Origin: Isoetes taiwanensis
Taxonomy: Eukaryota; Streptophyta; Lycopodiopsida; Isoetales; Isoetaceae
Direction of reading: 5' to 3'
NCBI GenBank assembly: GCA_021234155.1
Contig: JAJEKV010000023.1
Coordinates: 3,987,638 to 4,051,637 of the forward strand
Length of the DNA stretch: 64,000 nucleotides
This document shows, piece after piece, positions 11,203 through 21,780 of this stretch (positions are counted from its first letter, which is position 1; the number at the start of each line of letters is the position of its first letter). The notes below the pieces were generated by a model, which searched no databases, had not been told where the DNA came from, and saw only the letters and a list, made by a program, of their open reading frames with translations. Made by a program: the position numbers and the translations under genes.

Positions 11203-11220
11203 CCCGGCATGAGGCGCCAG
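11203..11220 (-). promoter_or_regulatory. Primer binding site of the nested element
   Basis: On the minus strand TGGCGCCTCATGCCGGGG lies 1 nt inside the 5' LTR. It shares TGGCGCC and TGCCGGGG with the tRNA-Asp-type site used by many plant Ty3/gypsy elements, with a mismatched centre. Confidence 0.75.
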
Positions 11221-11667
11221 TGTTGATGTTTGGGGTTCTTGGCATCACCTTGCAGCAGCAGTCCATGACTGCCGGATGCCACAAGGCTGCCACAAATGCT
11301 CATGGATCAACAAAAGAAGGTGGGAAGAAACTCCAAGAAGAAGAACAAGAGAAAGAATGAACAAAACAGAATCATATTGATGCTCCAAAAGGAGGTGCTC
11401 CAAAACGTGAGCAAAAACCTAAACAATGAGAGGAAATGCTCTCTCTAAATAGTAGAGCAAAACCCTAACCCTAACTGACATCTCACCTACCACAGATCTA
11501 GGCTAAATCTGGGCCATAGATTGTGGGGTCCAATATGACAAATACATGTGGCATATGCCACCTACCATATATATGGGCTAAATCTGGGCCCTAGATCAAG
11601 TGGTCCAATGTGATGAATACATGTGGCCTATGCCACTCATACATATGTTTAGCCCAAAGGGCTAACA
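11221..11667 (-). repeat. 5' LTR of the nested element
   Basis: This 447-bp copy matches 7360-7806 at 443 positions. The start hairpin loop reads CTTTGG here instead of CTTCGG. The insertion joins directly to gypsy-1 integrase through the ATAAT duplication. Confidence 0.97.
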
Positions 11668-11672
11668 ATAAT

Positions 11673-12201
11673 CAGTGATGACCAGAATGTAACGAGCACG
11701 GGTGTGCCTCGCAGGAGGATCCATGGGCCCCATAAAGTCCATTCCCCATTTGCTGAAGGGAAGTGGCGTGGCGACCGGCATCAAGGGGAGAGCGTCACGG
11801 GCCGTGGGCGGTCCCACACGCTGACAGACGTCACACGTGCGAGCGTGAGTGTGGGCATCCTTGAAGAGCGTGGGCCAGAAGTATCCTGCCAGAAGAATTT
11901 TGCGTGCCGTGGCGTCACCACTAAAATGACCACCACCAAGCCCGTCATGGGCTTGTCGAACGATATCGGGCACCTCATGAGGGAGGACACAACGACGGAG
12001 GACCATGTCTTTACCTCATTTGTACGGATGGCCCACAACCATGGTGTAGTCACGGACCTCTCAGAGAAACTGACGGCGGCGTGAGCGAAGCTTTTCTGGA
12101 GAGAGCGTGGGATCTTCGGAGGGAAGAGCACCAGTGAGAAGATACTGCTGAAAATTGTGGAACCAATGGGGCGTGGCGGTGACAAGGAACAATTGAGCGT
12201 C
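11673..12201 (-). pseudogene. gypsy-1 integrase, N-terminal part
   Basis: This is the zinc-binding and start of the catalytic core of integrase. The zinc-binding end shows GHFSGDATARKIL, GYFWPTLFKDA and the CDVCQRVG cysteine pair. The core starts with FSKWGMDFMGP (first catalytic Asp) and stops at ILVITDYC, exactly where the nested element inserted. An upstream helix block QYLLTGALPSEDPTL and VRDYTMVVGHPYK carries a stop within it. The remainder is at 6530-7354. Confidence 0.92.
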
Positions 12202-12739
12202 TCAAAAGGCGTCAGAAACACCCGTGGAGGTATCATCTGTGTGGATGCGTGAAAGGTAATCAGGCACCACATGAGATTTGCCTGCCTTATGAACGATTTC
12301 GAAGGGAGCGAATTCTTGCAGAAGAAGGACCCAACGAGCAATTCGACCCGTGGGCGTGGCTTTGTTGATCAAGTAAAGAAGAGCTTGATGATCAACAAAG
12401 AACTTGATCTTGCTTCCCAACAAATAATGACGGAAACGTTGAACACAGAAAACTAAGCTTAATGCTTCCCGTTCCGTGACAGAGTAGTTGCGCTCAGCAG
12501 GATTGAGTTTCCTGCTGGCATAGCGGATCGGTTTATCCATTTGCTCATCATAGGCCTGAGAAAGAACAGCGCCAATGGCAAAAGCAGAGACATTAAGATG
12601 AACGTGAAAAGGCTTGTCCCATTGCGGAGGAACAAGTACCGGTGCCTGAGTAAGTAACAGCTTCAACTTCTGGAAAGCAGCTTCCGCCTGAGGATTCCAA
12701 GCCCAAGTGGATTCATCACCCGTGAGTTTATGAATGGGA
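12202..12739 (-). pseudogene. gypsy-1 RNase H domain
   Basis: The frame holds the RT-connected RNase H (RT_RNaseH_2 type). It shows KPFHVHLNVSAFAIGAVLSQ, KPIRYASRKLNPAERNYSVTE, REALSLVFCVQRFRHYLLG and FFVDHQALLYL. It ends around VPDYLSRIH. The usual VD-A-S first active-site Asp reads Asn (HLNVS), so catalysis is likely lost. It continues from RT on the right and leads into integrase. Confidence 0.92.
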
Positions 12740-13519
12740 TCAGCTATTGAAGGTAGAATAGTAATTTACCTTACCCAGGAAAGAACGTGTCTCTTTGATA
12801 TTAGATGGTGCTTGAGCCTTCAATACACAACTGATTTTAGCAGGATCCGTGGTGATCCCGTTTTTACTAACCACATGACCCAAAAGAACACCGGAGGTGA
12901 CACCGAAAGTGCACTTCTCAGGATTGAGACTGATGCCAGATTCATCACATTTTTGAAAGACGAGCTCTAACTTCTCCAAGTGATCATCCATGGAGTTGTA
13001 GGCTGAAAAGTCATCTTGAAAGATCTGGAGAAAAGGATTATCCTTCATATAGTCATGAAAGACAGAGAGCATAATGCGCTAAATTGTACCACCTTGTAGG
13101 CAAAAGTGCCCCACGGGGTGGTGAAGGTAGTCATGAGAGTTTGATAAACCAAAAGGTACCACCTTGTAGGCAAAAGGGCCCCACGGGATGGTGAAGGTAG
13201 TTTTGAGTTGATCTTCTTGCTTGATAGAGATTTGATTGTACCCTAAAAAGCCATCCATGAAAGAGTACATCTCATGACCAGCAAGCTCTTCAAGAACCTG
13301 GTCTGTGAAGGGAAGCAGGAAGTGATCACGCTCCATGGCCTGATTGAGTTTTCGGTAGTCCACACAAATGCGGATCTTACCATTGTGCTTGAGAGCAATG
13401 ACGATGGGGCTCACCCATTCAGAGTGTTTGACCTCATAAATCAAACCTGCAGCTAAAAGTTTGTCAATTTCGGCCTTGACACGGTCACGGTAATTTGGGT
13501 TGAGCCTGTACTGTCATTG
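12740..13519 (-). pseudogene. gypsy-1 reverse transcriptase
   Basis: RT motifs in order: SEWVSPIVIALKHNGKIRIC and VDYRKLNQAMERDHFLLPF, then MYSFMDGFLGYNQISI (first catalytic Asp), TIPWGPFAYKVVPFGLSNS, the FQDDFSAYNSMDDHLEKL block (FQDD at the YxDD position), LNPEKCTFGV and GHVVSKNGI. A 70-bp tandem duplication at 13086-13200 destroys the segment between the FGLSN and FQDD motifs. The first part of RT (KFKHIFAWSYKDLRGIKKE) is in the preceding ORF. Confidence 0.93.
13086..13200. repeat. 70-bp-period duplication inside RT
   Basis: A 45-bp block with gtaccaccttgtaggcaaaa occurs at 13086-13130 and 13156-13200. It replaces part of the RT palm sequence. Confidence 0.9.
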
Positions 13520-15000
13520 CTAGATTGGGCGTGCGTCAGGTTTGATAGGAATGGTGAGTTCCCCCAATTCTTTTTTGATACCTCGAAGGTCTTTGTAGCT
13601 CCAAGCAAAAATATGTTTGAATTTTTTGAATAGCGTCATAGCGCAGGCTTTATAGTTTGGTGGAAGATTGACAGCCAGGCGGACTGGTTGATTATTACCA
13701 ATGTCCACAATGTCCACCTCTGGAGTTTGAATATGGGGAACTACCTCCGTGTCCTGAACATGATGAGCAGGAGGTTGAAGCATGACGGGAGGAGCAGCAT
13801 TTTGAGTGGTGAAGAAAAGGGGCTGCTGAGTGTCATCAAGCAAGGGTTGCTTCATGACGACATGCACATCTACTGGCGCAGGGGGAAGTTCCGTGTCTGA
13901 AAAATGGTCAAGACGTTGAATGCGATTGCAGGAAGCCAGGTAAGGGTCCAGGAGAGCGGCCATAGCCTGGTCCTGATCCAGCGTCATCTCACCCCAAGGA
14001 TCAGCATACTCCGGGTAGGATGAGAGAGGCAGACTCGCGGGTGGAGCTTGAACATGATAGATATTTTGTGCTTCTTCAGAGTCAGTGTCTGAGATTGAAG
14101 GTTCAACATTCTCAAAAGAGATCAATTTGATTGTCAAATCCATAGTTGCATTGAGATGTCCATCTGTAATGACAAGTTGGTCCGTGGCCCAGTAATGAAT
14201 ACTTTTAGCCTGGCGGAGAAATGGTCTGCCTACCAGCATTTCATAATCACCTGGACCTTCTCCAGCTTTCCAAACCCCAAATTCCAAGGGGAATTTGAGA
14301 TCACCAATGCTGATATGGAGGAGAGGAGTGACGCCTTGTGGTCGCGTGATATGGCCACTGGCCAACTTGATGTCATAGGGAGCACGGTATAGTTGTTTGA
14401 TCCCCAATTGCTTTCTGAGCTTATCAGTAATAAGATTGACGGCACTACCTCCACCAATTTGAACATGATTGATGTGCTGATTGCCCACCGTGGCATGCAT
14501 CGTGGGTGTTGAGGTTGCAACAGCTTCAACCAAAACAGTGGGAAGAGGTAACTGATCTTTGAGAGCCGGACAGAGTTTCAAAATGGTGGCGAGGCTCAAA
14601 GGTATCTTGATTTTAGCGAGTTCTTCTTGAAGTTCCAGTGGAACGTGAGAAAAAGAATCAGCAGGATCCAAAGGAGCAGGAAACTGAGGTAAAGAAGCTG
14701 AAACTGCTTTGAGAAGCTCCACCTCTGCAGCAATATTAGGATACGGCTGAGAGCGTGTGCTTGTAGATGATGATGGTGCCTCCTGACGCTGCTGAGTCCG
14801 AGTGGTGGCATGAACATTGGCCAGGGTGCGGCCTTCTGCTACCTGCATGAGTTTGAGGATACTCTGTCTCACCTTGGGCATGACGTGAGGCATGAGTTTA
14901 TCGAGGTCAGGCCCGAAATGCACTTTTTTGTCTTCTTCATGTGGTACCGTCTCGACAGCAAAAGCAGGTTGCGTGTCGTGAGGGATGATGGTCAAGGGGC
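13520..15000 (-). pseudogene. gypsy-1 protease and RT N-terminus
   Basis: This is a long open frame of about 490 codons. The middle carries a retropepsin-like domain: VQIGGGSAVNLITDKLRKQLG, then GVTPLLHISIG and YEMLVGRPFLRQA. In active enzymes the flap-side motif is D-(T/S/G)-G. Here the Asp position reads Gly (IGGGS), so the protease would be dead. The C-terminus (AVNLPPNYKACAMTLFKKFK, HIFAWSYKDLRGI) is the beginning of RT. The frame is unusually intact for this element. Confidence 0.88.
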
Positions 15001-15241
15001 GTGAAGCCCTGGTCTGGCGTACTGGAGGGTTGAGTGCCTGATAGATTTCCTCTTGAGCTTGATCCAGAGGATTTGAGGTAGATGCGGCTTGCTGAGGTCG
15101 CTGCTATTGAGGTGGCCGTGGGGGCTTTCTCAAAACAGGACGGGGGCCTTGTTTACCATTGGCAACCCACAGCTGATAAGCCGTGAGTCGTACTGAAGCT
15201 GGCTGATTGGTACCTGGAAGTTGTACTTGAACTTGGGGAAG

Positions 15242-16781
15242 TTAAGGGCACGCCGTGGTGGTGTGACCCCATTCATGACAATGATAACATTGAGCCTTGG
15301 AGGGATCAAAAGGAGGACGAGAGCCTTGTCCCCTTGACTGCTGAGGTTGTTGCGGTTGTTGATACTGTTGAGTGGGCTGAGCTTGATATTGCTGAGGTTG
15401 ATATGGTTGTTGTTGCTGAGGCGTGTTCTGGACTTGAAAAACCATTTTATTCCTGAAGGGTGTAGGATGAGAACGAGTGCATTCTTCCGTGGCATGATTG
15501 CATATATTGCACCTTTTACAATGAGGAGACCCATTTGAAGAGTTGCATTCATTGGCCAAATGGCCTTGATATTTACAGATATGGCACCAGATCTGAGAGC
15601 GTTGTGGATTTGTTTGTGCAGGTTGGATGGCATTCTGAGGAACCATGACGGGGGGCATGAAAGGTAGTTCCGTGAGAGCAACACCTCGAGAGGAAACATT
15701 GACCGAGTGATTGACCAATTCAATCGCCTGCTCCAAAGACTTGGGACGCAGGTACTCCGTCATGAGACGAATGGCAGGAGGAAGGCCCTGCAGAAGCCAG
15801 ACAAGAATCTGGCTTTGCGTGGGGTACTCCTGGAGTTTGCTGATGAGGATGTGTAGACGGTCGGCGAAATCACGCGCAGACTCCGTGGGTTGCTGTTGAA
15901 GATCATTGAGTTGCTTGAGCAGGAGTTGATCATCATCCGTGGTGCCATAGTGAGGAAGAAAGGCGGTTTCATTTCTTGCCAATTTTGCTTCCAGTGGCTT
16001 TTGTTGGCCATGAGCCATTGATGAGGGGCGCCTCTTAACGTGGTAGAGAAAATATGAAACTTGAGTTGAGGTTGCGCATGTCCATTCAGTATGGCCAAGG
16101 CCTCAAATTCTTCCATATGAGCTTGAGCGCTCTGATCCAGAGGTTTGCCTTTAGTGTTGCCAAAAGTTGGATAAGTCAGCTTCAAATTGTGAGAAGGAGA
16201 TGAAGGCGGAACGGGCGCGTAGACAGGTGGAGCAGCCATGTGCTGAGAGTACTGCGGGGGTGGAACAGAAAACTCCGGAGGGGCAGAAAAGGCAGCCTCC
16301 GGTGGGGAAGGACCATGAGAGCCCTCCTCATTAGGCTTGAGATCAGTAAGTTGGTAAACAGGAAGAGCGTGCTGAAAAGATGGAGAAGTCTAAAATTCGT
16401 GAATGTGGGGAGGGCCAAAGGACACTTGAGGGTAGCCCATCCCTGCAGGAGGTGAAGAAGGTTGTGACGGCAGAGGGGTGTGGCCTGAAGGTATATGAAT
16501 ATAGGTGCTTTCAGGAGTCTGGAAATAGTGAGGCGTGGGCTGAACAGGCGTGTGATGGGGCGACTGAGGTTGAGAGCAATGCCTACACACAGGGGGTGAC
16601 CCTGGTCGAGAATGAGCACGAGGAGTAGGAGGTGCCGACTGAGCTCTGGAGCGGGCATGACCACCCTCAATGTCATAAGCAGTGTCATACATATCCCGAA
16701 CATCCTCGCGTCGTTGATGGCGCTCCAAACGAGCCGCCGTTGGCAAAGAAGTTCTTCAGGAGTGAAACCACGGGCCGACAT
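15242..16781 (-). pseudogene. gypsy-1 gag (capsid and nucleocapsid)
   Basis: Gag starts at ATG 16781 (MSARGFTPEELL), just inside the primer site. A proline-rich N-terminus follows in a shifted frame, with an in-frame TAG at 16390. The capsid region shows LTYPTFGNTKGKPLDQSAQA and QPLEAKLA-like helices. Near 15600-15250 there are three CX2CX4HX4C zinc knuckles: CHICKYQGHLANEC, CKRCNICNHATEEC and CYHCHEWGHTTTAC. Between the last two lies a Gln/Pro-rich linker. At least two frameshifts are needed to read through. Three knuckles are more than the usual one or two. Confidence 0.92.
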
Positions 16782-16807
16782 GATGGAAAGAAGGAAAAAG
16801 AAAAATC

Positions 16808-16827
16808 AGACCCGGCAGCGGCGACAG
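16808..16827 (-). promoter_or_regulatory. Primer binding site of gypsy-1
   Basis: On the minus strand TGTCGCCGCTGCCGGGTCTG directly follows the 5' LTR. It agrees with the tRNA-Asp-type site TGGCGCCGTTGCCGGGGA at most positions. Confidence 0.75.
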
Positions 16828-17420
16828 TGTTTGGGGTCTGGGTTCGGGAACTCCTGCAAGACAGCCCTCTGTGAGGACTCGTGGATCAAACAGGAGAATC
16901 CGGTAGCTGTGTCACGTGGGATTTGCAAGAGAAACAAAGGAAACGGAAAAGAGAGAGAACAAAAGAAAACAATGAGAACACAATGATGAGAACAAAACTC
17001 CTTGATATCAATGATGATACATGAACTCTCGCAATAGAGAGGAACAAAATGGAGACAAGACCAAAAACTCATCTAAAACTCGAGTGCTAGCTCTACTCAT
17101 ATATATAGTACAATGGCCTCTGGCCCAATATAGACACTTTGTCAGATCTCGGTGCCGACTCCTGGAAGGGGGCCTGATTTGCAGGAATGCTGGCGGTGCC
17201 TCTTGAAATGCCTGAAATCACGCTGACGCTGACGCTGACGGCCTGTCACTTGTCTGTTCTCAGCCTCTTCTTTGGCGCGGGCGTGACCTTCTGCGTGGTC
17301 TGCTGCTTGGTCTTCTGCTGGGCTCTTGACGACTGACCTGGACCTGACTGTGGCTCCTTGTTCTTGACCTGGTCCTCCGTGTGCATGAATAGTCCTGTAC
17401 CAGGACGTACATGACTAACA
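16828..17420 (-). repeat. 5' LTR of gypsy-1
   Basis: This 593-bp LTR pairs with 2103-2702. Its outer end abuts the GAGGC target duplication at 17421-17425. An atatatata TATA-like segment lies at about 17099-17107. Confidence 0.95.
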
Positions 17421-17425
17421 GAGGC

Positions 17426-18402
17426 CTTTCTGCGTCAAAGGTTAAATTTAATAAACACCCTAGCAACAATTAACTAATCTGGATTTAAAACCAAGGTCTT
17501 ATAGGATTGCACTCATGCAATTAAACCCTTCAGCTAACCCCCTTAACTCCTTGACTTACAATAAACAATACCAAGAGTTTTGTGCAAGTCCGGTTATTGC
17601 CTTTTTTAATCTATCACCTGACTACGACAAAACAAAGCCAAAGCCAAATACACAACTCCTGAAGTTGTTTGACTGCTCTAATAACTGCAAATTGTAAGCA
17701 AGAAGCAGTTCCAGTCTCGCTATTGAGTTGGGGATAACAATCTACTAAAAGATATGAGAACATATGCTGGAGCCACTTGGTTATAACACCTTATGATCTT
17801 TCATACGCTACTCCGTTAGGTACTCATGCAAAATGAGAGAAGAGATCAAGTGGCTAGACAATTTTATTTATATGCTTGGAAACTTGATTGAGCGATTCAC
17901 ATGCAACACTACTTCTGAGTTGTCCAATGTATAAGATACCTTCATCATTGGTACCTTACAATTGAGGAGGATCTTATAGTTGACTTAATCCTCCAGGATA
18001 TTATATAGACCTTAAACATATAAAAACATGTTCATGCTTTAAGAAATCAGAATCCCAACATTGAGGGACCTATAAGATTTCATCGGACTGGGAGATTGAT
18101 TCCCTACAAAGATACATCACACGGCCAATGTCATGCAACACATTCATTTATTTAACAAGAATATCCTTAGTTCTTCATTTAAAATGTTCAATGGTGCAAG
18201 ACAAATCTCGTTAGTGCTAAAAGACTATAGATTGAAAACAACATAGATCCAGCTTCAAAAAGATGATTGATGAGAAGCAGAAGCAAAGTGCACTCACCAG
18301 CATAAATGATGCAAGTCATACAGCAAAGGCTAGCTACAAATCTAAGCTGAAAAGAGGTTATCGCGAACATTGATCGCTACCTAAATTGAGAAGTTAACAG
18401 AC
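17426..18402. other. Unassigned stretch right of gypsy-1
   Basis: AT-rich, with no frame of recognisable similarity. It continues the host sequence interrupted at 2097 and leads into the ammonium transporter fragment. Confidence 0.4.
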
Positions 18403-18760
18403 TTGATATTATGGCAAGACCCAGAATGGCTGAACAAGGGGGACAATGCATGGCAGCTAACAATAACAACACTAGTAGGGTTGCAATGTGTGTCAGGGCT
18501 AATTCTACATGGAAGCATGGTGAAGAAAAAATGGGCAGTGAATTCAGCATTCATGTCTTTCTATGCATTTGTAGCAGTGTTCACCTGCTGGGTATGCTGG
18601 GCTTATAGCATGTCATTTGAGAGAAGCTTCTGCCCTTCTGTGGCAAACCTGCAGCAACACTGGAACCTCATTACTTCTTTGGACAATCAAATTCGTCTAT
18701 TGTGCTTTGTGGATTATCCATAATAGACGATCTTGATATTCCCGTATAGACAAACGAAAA
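18403..18760 (+). pseudogene. AMT2-type ammonium transporter fragment
   Basis: This matches the start of plant AMT2 / MEP-like ammonium channels, polytopic membrane proteins that take up NH4+. The frame reads [34 protein letters not shown], then [19 protein letters not shown] and [11 protein letters not shown]. These are the first two membrane segments with the GDNAWQ and [12 protein letters not shown] signatures. After MSF a one-base deletion shifts the frame. The +1 frame continues the expected family sequence ([20 protein letters not shown], then GQS) to about 18730. The codon at 18403 is TTG, so no start Met is visible. The remaining two thirds of the protein is absent from the window. 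It is an exon-sized relic, either host-derived or carried by the surrounding Harbinger element. Confidence 0.88.
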
Positions 18761-19176
18761 AGTATAAATTTAGGGCCCGATGCTATGGTTGGGGAACTTT
18801 GTTACAAAAAAGCAAGCTGCTGAAGTTTATTATAGTACAGAGTCTAGCCAGTACTGTTCATGCCTTCAGGACCAAAGGTTATAGAGATTACCATGACAAG
18901 CTCCAGACTTTGATACATGTTCAAGTAGGTATGGCCAATGGTTCTTTGGCCAAGATCCTGCCATAACATCTCTTGTAAACGCATATTTACTTTACCATTT
19001 GCCAGATCTTCTAAACCTTTCTTTGTTGAATTCTTTTAGGATTTATCTTATAACTCAAAACATTGTGACTCCAAAGTTTGTTGCAACTGGAGTTCCTCTC
19101 TTTCTATCTGCAGACATTTTACAAAATGCTCATCCATCATCGTAACAAGATGCTTATTATCTGTCATTTATTCTTG
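18761..19176. other. Unassigned stretch
   Basis: No recognisable gene. A 77-codon open frame on the plus strand (18733-18966) shows no motif and no AMT similarity. Confidence 0.4.
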
Positions 19177-20160
19177 TCAAAGAAGAAGTCCTGCTACTGA
19201 AGAGCCTGCTTCTCCCACTCTGATAGCATGATTACATCCTCCACTTCCTGATTTACTACTATCTGCAGTGTACTGTGGTTCTATTACAGGCCTTGAGGAC
19301 TGGAATAAATCCAACAACTTGTCAATCATCTCCTCTATGACCGGAAGGTTATAAACTTTTTTCACCTCAAACTTAGTTAGTGAAAAAATACTCTGGCATA
19401 CCTGTCTTCTTGCTGAAATTTGTACTATTTTGTATTCCCAATCAAATTCTCATACTTCAGCTTATAATCATAGCCATCTCTATCATCAAAGCTTGTTTAT
19501 GCCATCAGAAATCTTTTTCCATCTTGACGTTGCTAATTCCATCTTGTCCCTTGTTGACGCACCTCCTACCATTCTTCCTTTTTAAACTCCACTAACATCC
19601 TCATCTCTTCACTTGACCAATCCCTTGATCTCTTTCTTTTATGGGATCCATCGGATGCATGAGAAGAATCTGATGCATCCTCCAAGTTGATGTGCAATGA
19701 CTACAAATGTAATTGTGAACACTAGTTTATAGTTATACAGAAGAGATGGCAAGGATCAAAGGTAAAATTCCTATAAAGACTGACCCTTCTATACATCAAA
19801 TTTGAGTTCATAACAATGCTTCCAGCTTCTGAGATCAGCACTTACAGGAAAAAGATTCTAAAATCCAAATGAATTCTATTGCCTAACATACCCATGTTTG
19901 AGAGCATTTCAAGAAGAGAAAAATTCTTTAAGGAATTTTTCAATCCAGCATTCCCTTCCCTGTCAAGCATTCATGCAGTAAAAAAAAAGCAAGAATTTAA
20001 AACCCATACCTCTTCATCATTTGGCAGTTCATCTCCGTGCCCCACCCCATCGTATCTGCACTTCTACGGTCTTGTCCACGACCAGTTCGACCTCTGCTAT
20101 CTCGACTTTGTGCATTACGATTACTTCCTCGAGCAGGTGGAGCTCACATCACCATAGTTA
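19177..20160 (-). pseudogene. Candidate Myb-like partner gene of the PIF/Harbinger element
   Basis: Pieces on the minus strand look like an exon series. A first exon near 20157-20010 is Arg/Gly-rich (GSNRNAQSRDSRGRTGRG) and ends MMKR followed by gtatgg, a good donor site. A second block near 19660-19390 reads KRKRSRDWSSEEM and RWKKISDGI, then, in shifted frames, GYDYKLKYENLIG. These resemble the Trp/Lys-rich helices of the Myb/SANT-like proteins PIF elements encode with the transposase. The C-terminal block (19365-19177) is KKVYNLPVIEEMIDKLLDLF then a Gly/Ser-rich end. The same-strand transposase relic at 754-1638 and the adjacent TIR-like end support the assignment, but similarity is weak and frames are broken. 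Confidence 0.5.
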
Positions 20161-20400
20161 ACGGGCCTTAAATGACCTCGATGAGGTCACAATAAGTTTT
20201 GTTAACATTTTAGTCAAAAAAATTCGTCAGTTAAATTTATGCTAACTTGATGTTAACAATCATGTCTTGTGTGAAGGGGCATGAGTTAGTGTTTTCGTTA
20301 AGCAAAATACTTAACCATTAACTAAATAGCTTAACCAAGTACTAACTTAACTTGTAGTGTGAATGTAATAGCAGTTAAGAAAGCCTAACATAAACCATGG

Positions 20401-20417
20401 GTGTGAATGGACCCTTA
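20401..20417 (+). repeat. Candidate Harbinger terminal end with TTA target site
   Basis: The sequence gtgtgaatggaccc is followed by TTA. Read inward it begins GGGTCCATTCACAC, and a second gtgtgaatg lies 44 bp inside (about 20357). A GGG-start terminus with a TTA target duplication is typical of PIF/Harbinger. No matching left end was found in the window. Confidence 0.45.
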
Positions 20418-21258
20418 TAAGGATAGATATTAGGCAGCTCAAGAAAAAGATAGCGGTGGACGCTTCTATTCTTAGGATTACAATGCAATGGACAGATGAG
20501 CAGGATAAATAGGCCTTATCAGAAGAGTGAGATGCAAAGAAATACAACTCTGGGAATCTTGTTCAAGAATACGTTGGGGGAATAAGGAAGGGTTGATTAC
20601 AGCATTAAGTGCACAAGAAGATGCATTGCCAGCGCCTTCTATTATGGGGAATGACCTACAATAGAACAACTTTTAGGCAGGCGCAATTATGGCGAAGCTT
20701 GGGAAGCAACAAGGTATAAGTTGCCAGTAGTTGCTGTGCAAAAGTGGCAGGAGTTTGATATTCTCAGCCCTCGAAATCTATCTCACATTGTGCAAACAGT
20801 AAGATATTCAGCAATTGGTAATAACTTCTAATATTAGAGCTCATGTGGATACAGATTTAAAGAAGGTTGTTAAATCTAGAAGATTTAGTAATGGGGTTTT
20901 CCAATTTACCATCTCCGAGTCTGTTGTATAATGCTTCAAATTGTGAAAGCATGAGATGTCCACATAGGAAAAATATAGTGTACCCAGATATGAAACCATC
21001 TCATGCATTAGTAAAATTTGTAAGGATGGTAAGAGGCGTCCAAACTTCATATTGAAGCTCACCAATTTTGGGCATTCTGAAAGGAATTTTGGTAGCGAAT
21101 CAACTAGCAATACTTAAAACAAGGGCAAATCGGCCTACTATACAAATCGCCCTTTTTTGCTTCAAAAACCCATCATCTTAAGCCGAACATTCTGCCTTCT
21201 AGATCTAAAATCTCTTTGAAAATCCAAGATTTTACAAGAGAATGATGATGGCAAGAAG
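20418..21258. other. Unassigned stretch
   Basis: Only short broken frames on both strands. Nothing is recognised. It may be further decayed LINE sequence leading into the fragment at 21290. Confidence 0.35.
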
Positions 21259-21285
21259 CTCTCTCTCTCTCTCTCTCTCTCTCTC
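21259..21285. repeat. (CT)n microsatellite
   Basis: About 13 uninterrupted CT units. Confidence 0.97.
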
Positions 21286-21289
21286 AGAT

Positions 21290-21780
21290 CAGAAAATTAA
21301 TGCAGGGCTTAAAGCTCTTTATGCAATGCAGCGCCATTTGTGTGAGGGCTGAAATCTGGAACTTTAGCATGAAAAAAATGCTATATAGCACACTAGTGAG
21401 ATCTGTTGTGTTGTATGGCTGTGAGATTTGGGGGCCGGGACTAGCTTCTGATACATGGAAAAAGGTAGAAAAGATAACAGAAAAGATTTCTTAGAACAGA
21501 GCTTGGGGTCAAGGTGCAGACACCATATGACATGATGCTAGTTGAGTCCGGGATGTTAACACTTGAAGCAGAAGCCTTGTGTCAAACACTTAAGTATGTT
21601 TGTAAGATTTTGTATTCCACGCCAAATAATAGTTTGCCCCGAATGGCCCTGGAGGAAACACGTGAAAAAGGATGGTTTGCATGTGTGGAAATATGGATGG
21701 CAAAATGGGGGATGCACATGCAGGACTTGCGGTTAAACAAGGATGACATTAAGAAGTGGGTATCGTAGCGTTTTCCCGAT
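21290..21780 (+). pseudogene. LINE ORF2 C-terminal fragment
   Basis: Two overlapping frames read the region after the RT domain of a plant-type LINE. They show RAEIWNFSMKKMLYSTLVRS, VVLYGCEIWGPGL (the conserved LLYGCEIWG motif), TWKKVEKI, then after a one-base shift TPYDMMLVESGMLTLEAEAL and EETREKGWFACVEIWMAKW. No RT catalytic motifs or 3' tail are visible, so it is a truncated internal piece. Confidence 0.8.

Larger units (their letters stand above)
7355..11672 (-). mobile_element. Young non-autonomous LTR retrotransposon nested in gypsy-1 integrase
   Basis: The element is 7360-11667, flanked by target duplication ATAAT (7355-7359 and 11668-11672). The two LTRs are both 447 bp and differ at only four positions, all transitions, so the insertion is recent. 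Minus-strand orientation is shown by a purine tract GGTGGGGGGGAG beside the left LTR and a TGGCGCC primer site beside the right LTR. The 3.4 kb interior has no gag, protease, RT or integrase motif on either strand. It is dominated by short tandem repeats rich in cacgccgtg/ccgtgg. This is the structure of a LARD-type non-autonomous element. Its LTR ends and primer site resemble those of gypsy-1, so a related autonomous element may mobilise it. Confidence 0.95.
2098..17425 (-). mobile_element. Complete Ty3/gypsy LTR retrotransposon (gypsy-1) with a nested insertion
   Basis: The element runs from 2103 to 17420 and is flanked by the 5-bp target duplication GAGGC (2098-2102 and 17421-17425). The LTRs are 600 bp (left, 3') and 593 bp (right, 5'). 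Both start TGTTAGTCC and end CCCCAAACA on the minus strand. A primer site lies inside the right LTR and a purine tract inside the left LTR. Order along the minus strand: gag, protease, RT, RNase H, integrase, a non-canonical small ORF on the opposite strand, and a long extra sense ORF. The primer site resembles the tRNA-Asp-type site TGGCGCCGTTGCCGGGGA, and no chromodomain is seen. Together with the extra 3' ORF this suggests the Athila/Tat side of plant Ty3/gypsy. A 4.3 kb element splits the integrase; without it and its target copy gypsy-1 is about 11.0 kb. Confidence 0.95.

Noticed and set aside
10863-11360. 165-codon plus-strand frame in the nested element
   Set aside because: It crosses from interior into the LTR on the antisense strand and has no motif. 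The same applies to 9764-10246.
18403-18723. Functional ammonium transporter gene
   Set aside because: Only the first two membrane segments remain, the frame shifts after MSF, and the codon at the left edge is TTG rather than ATG.
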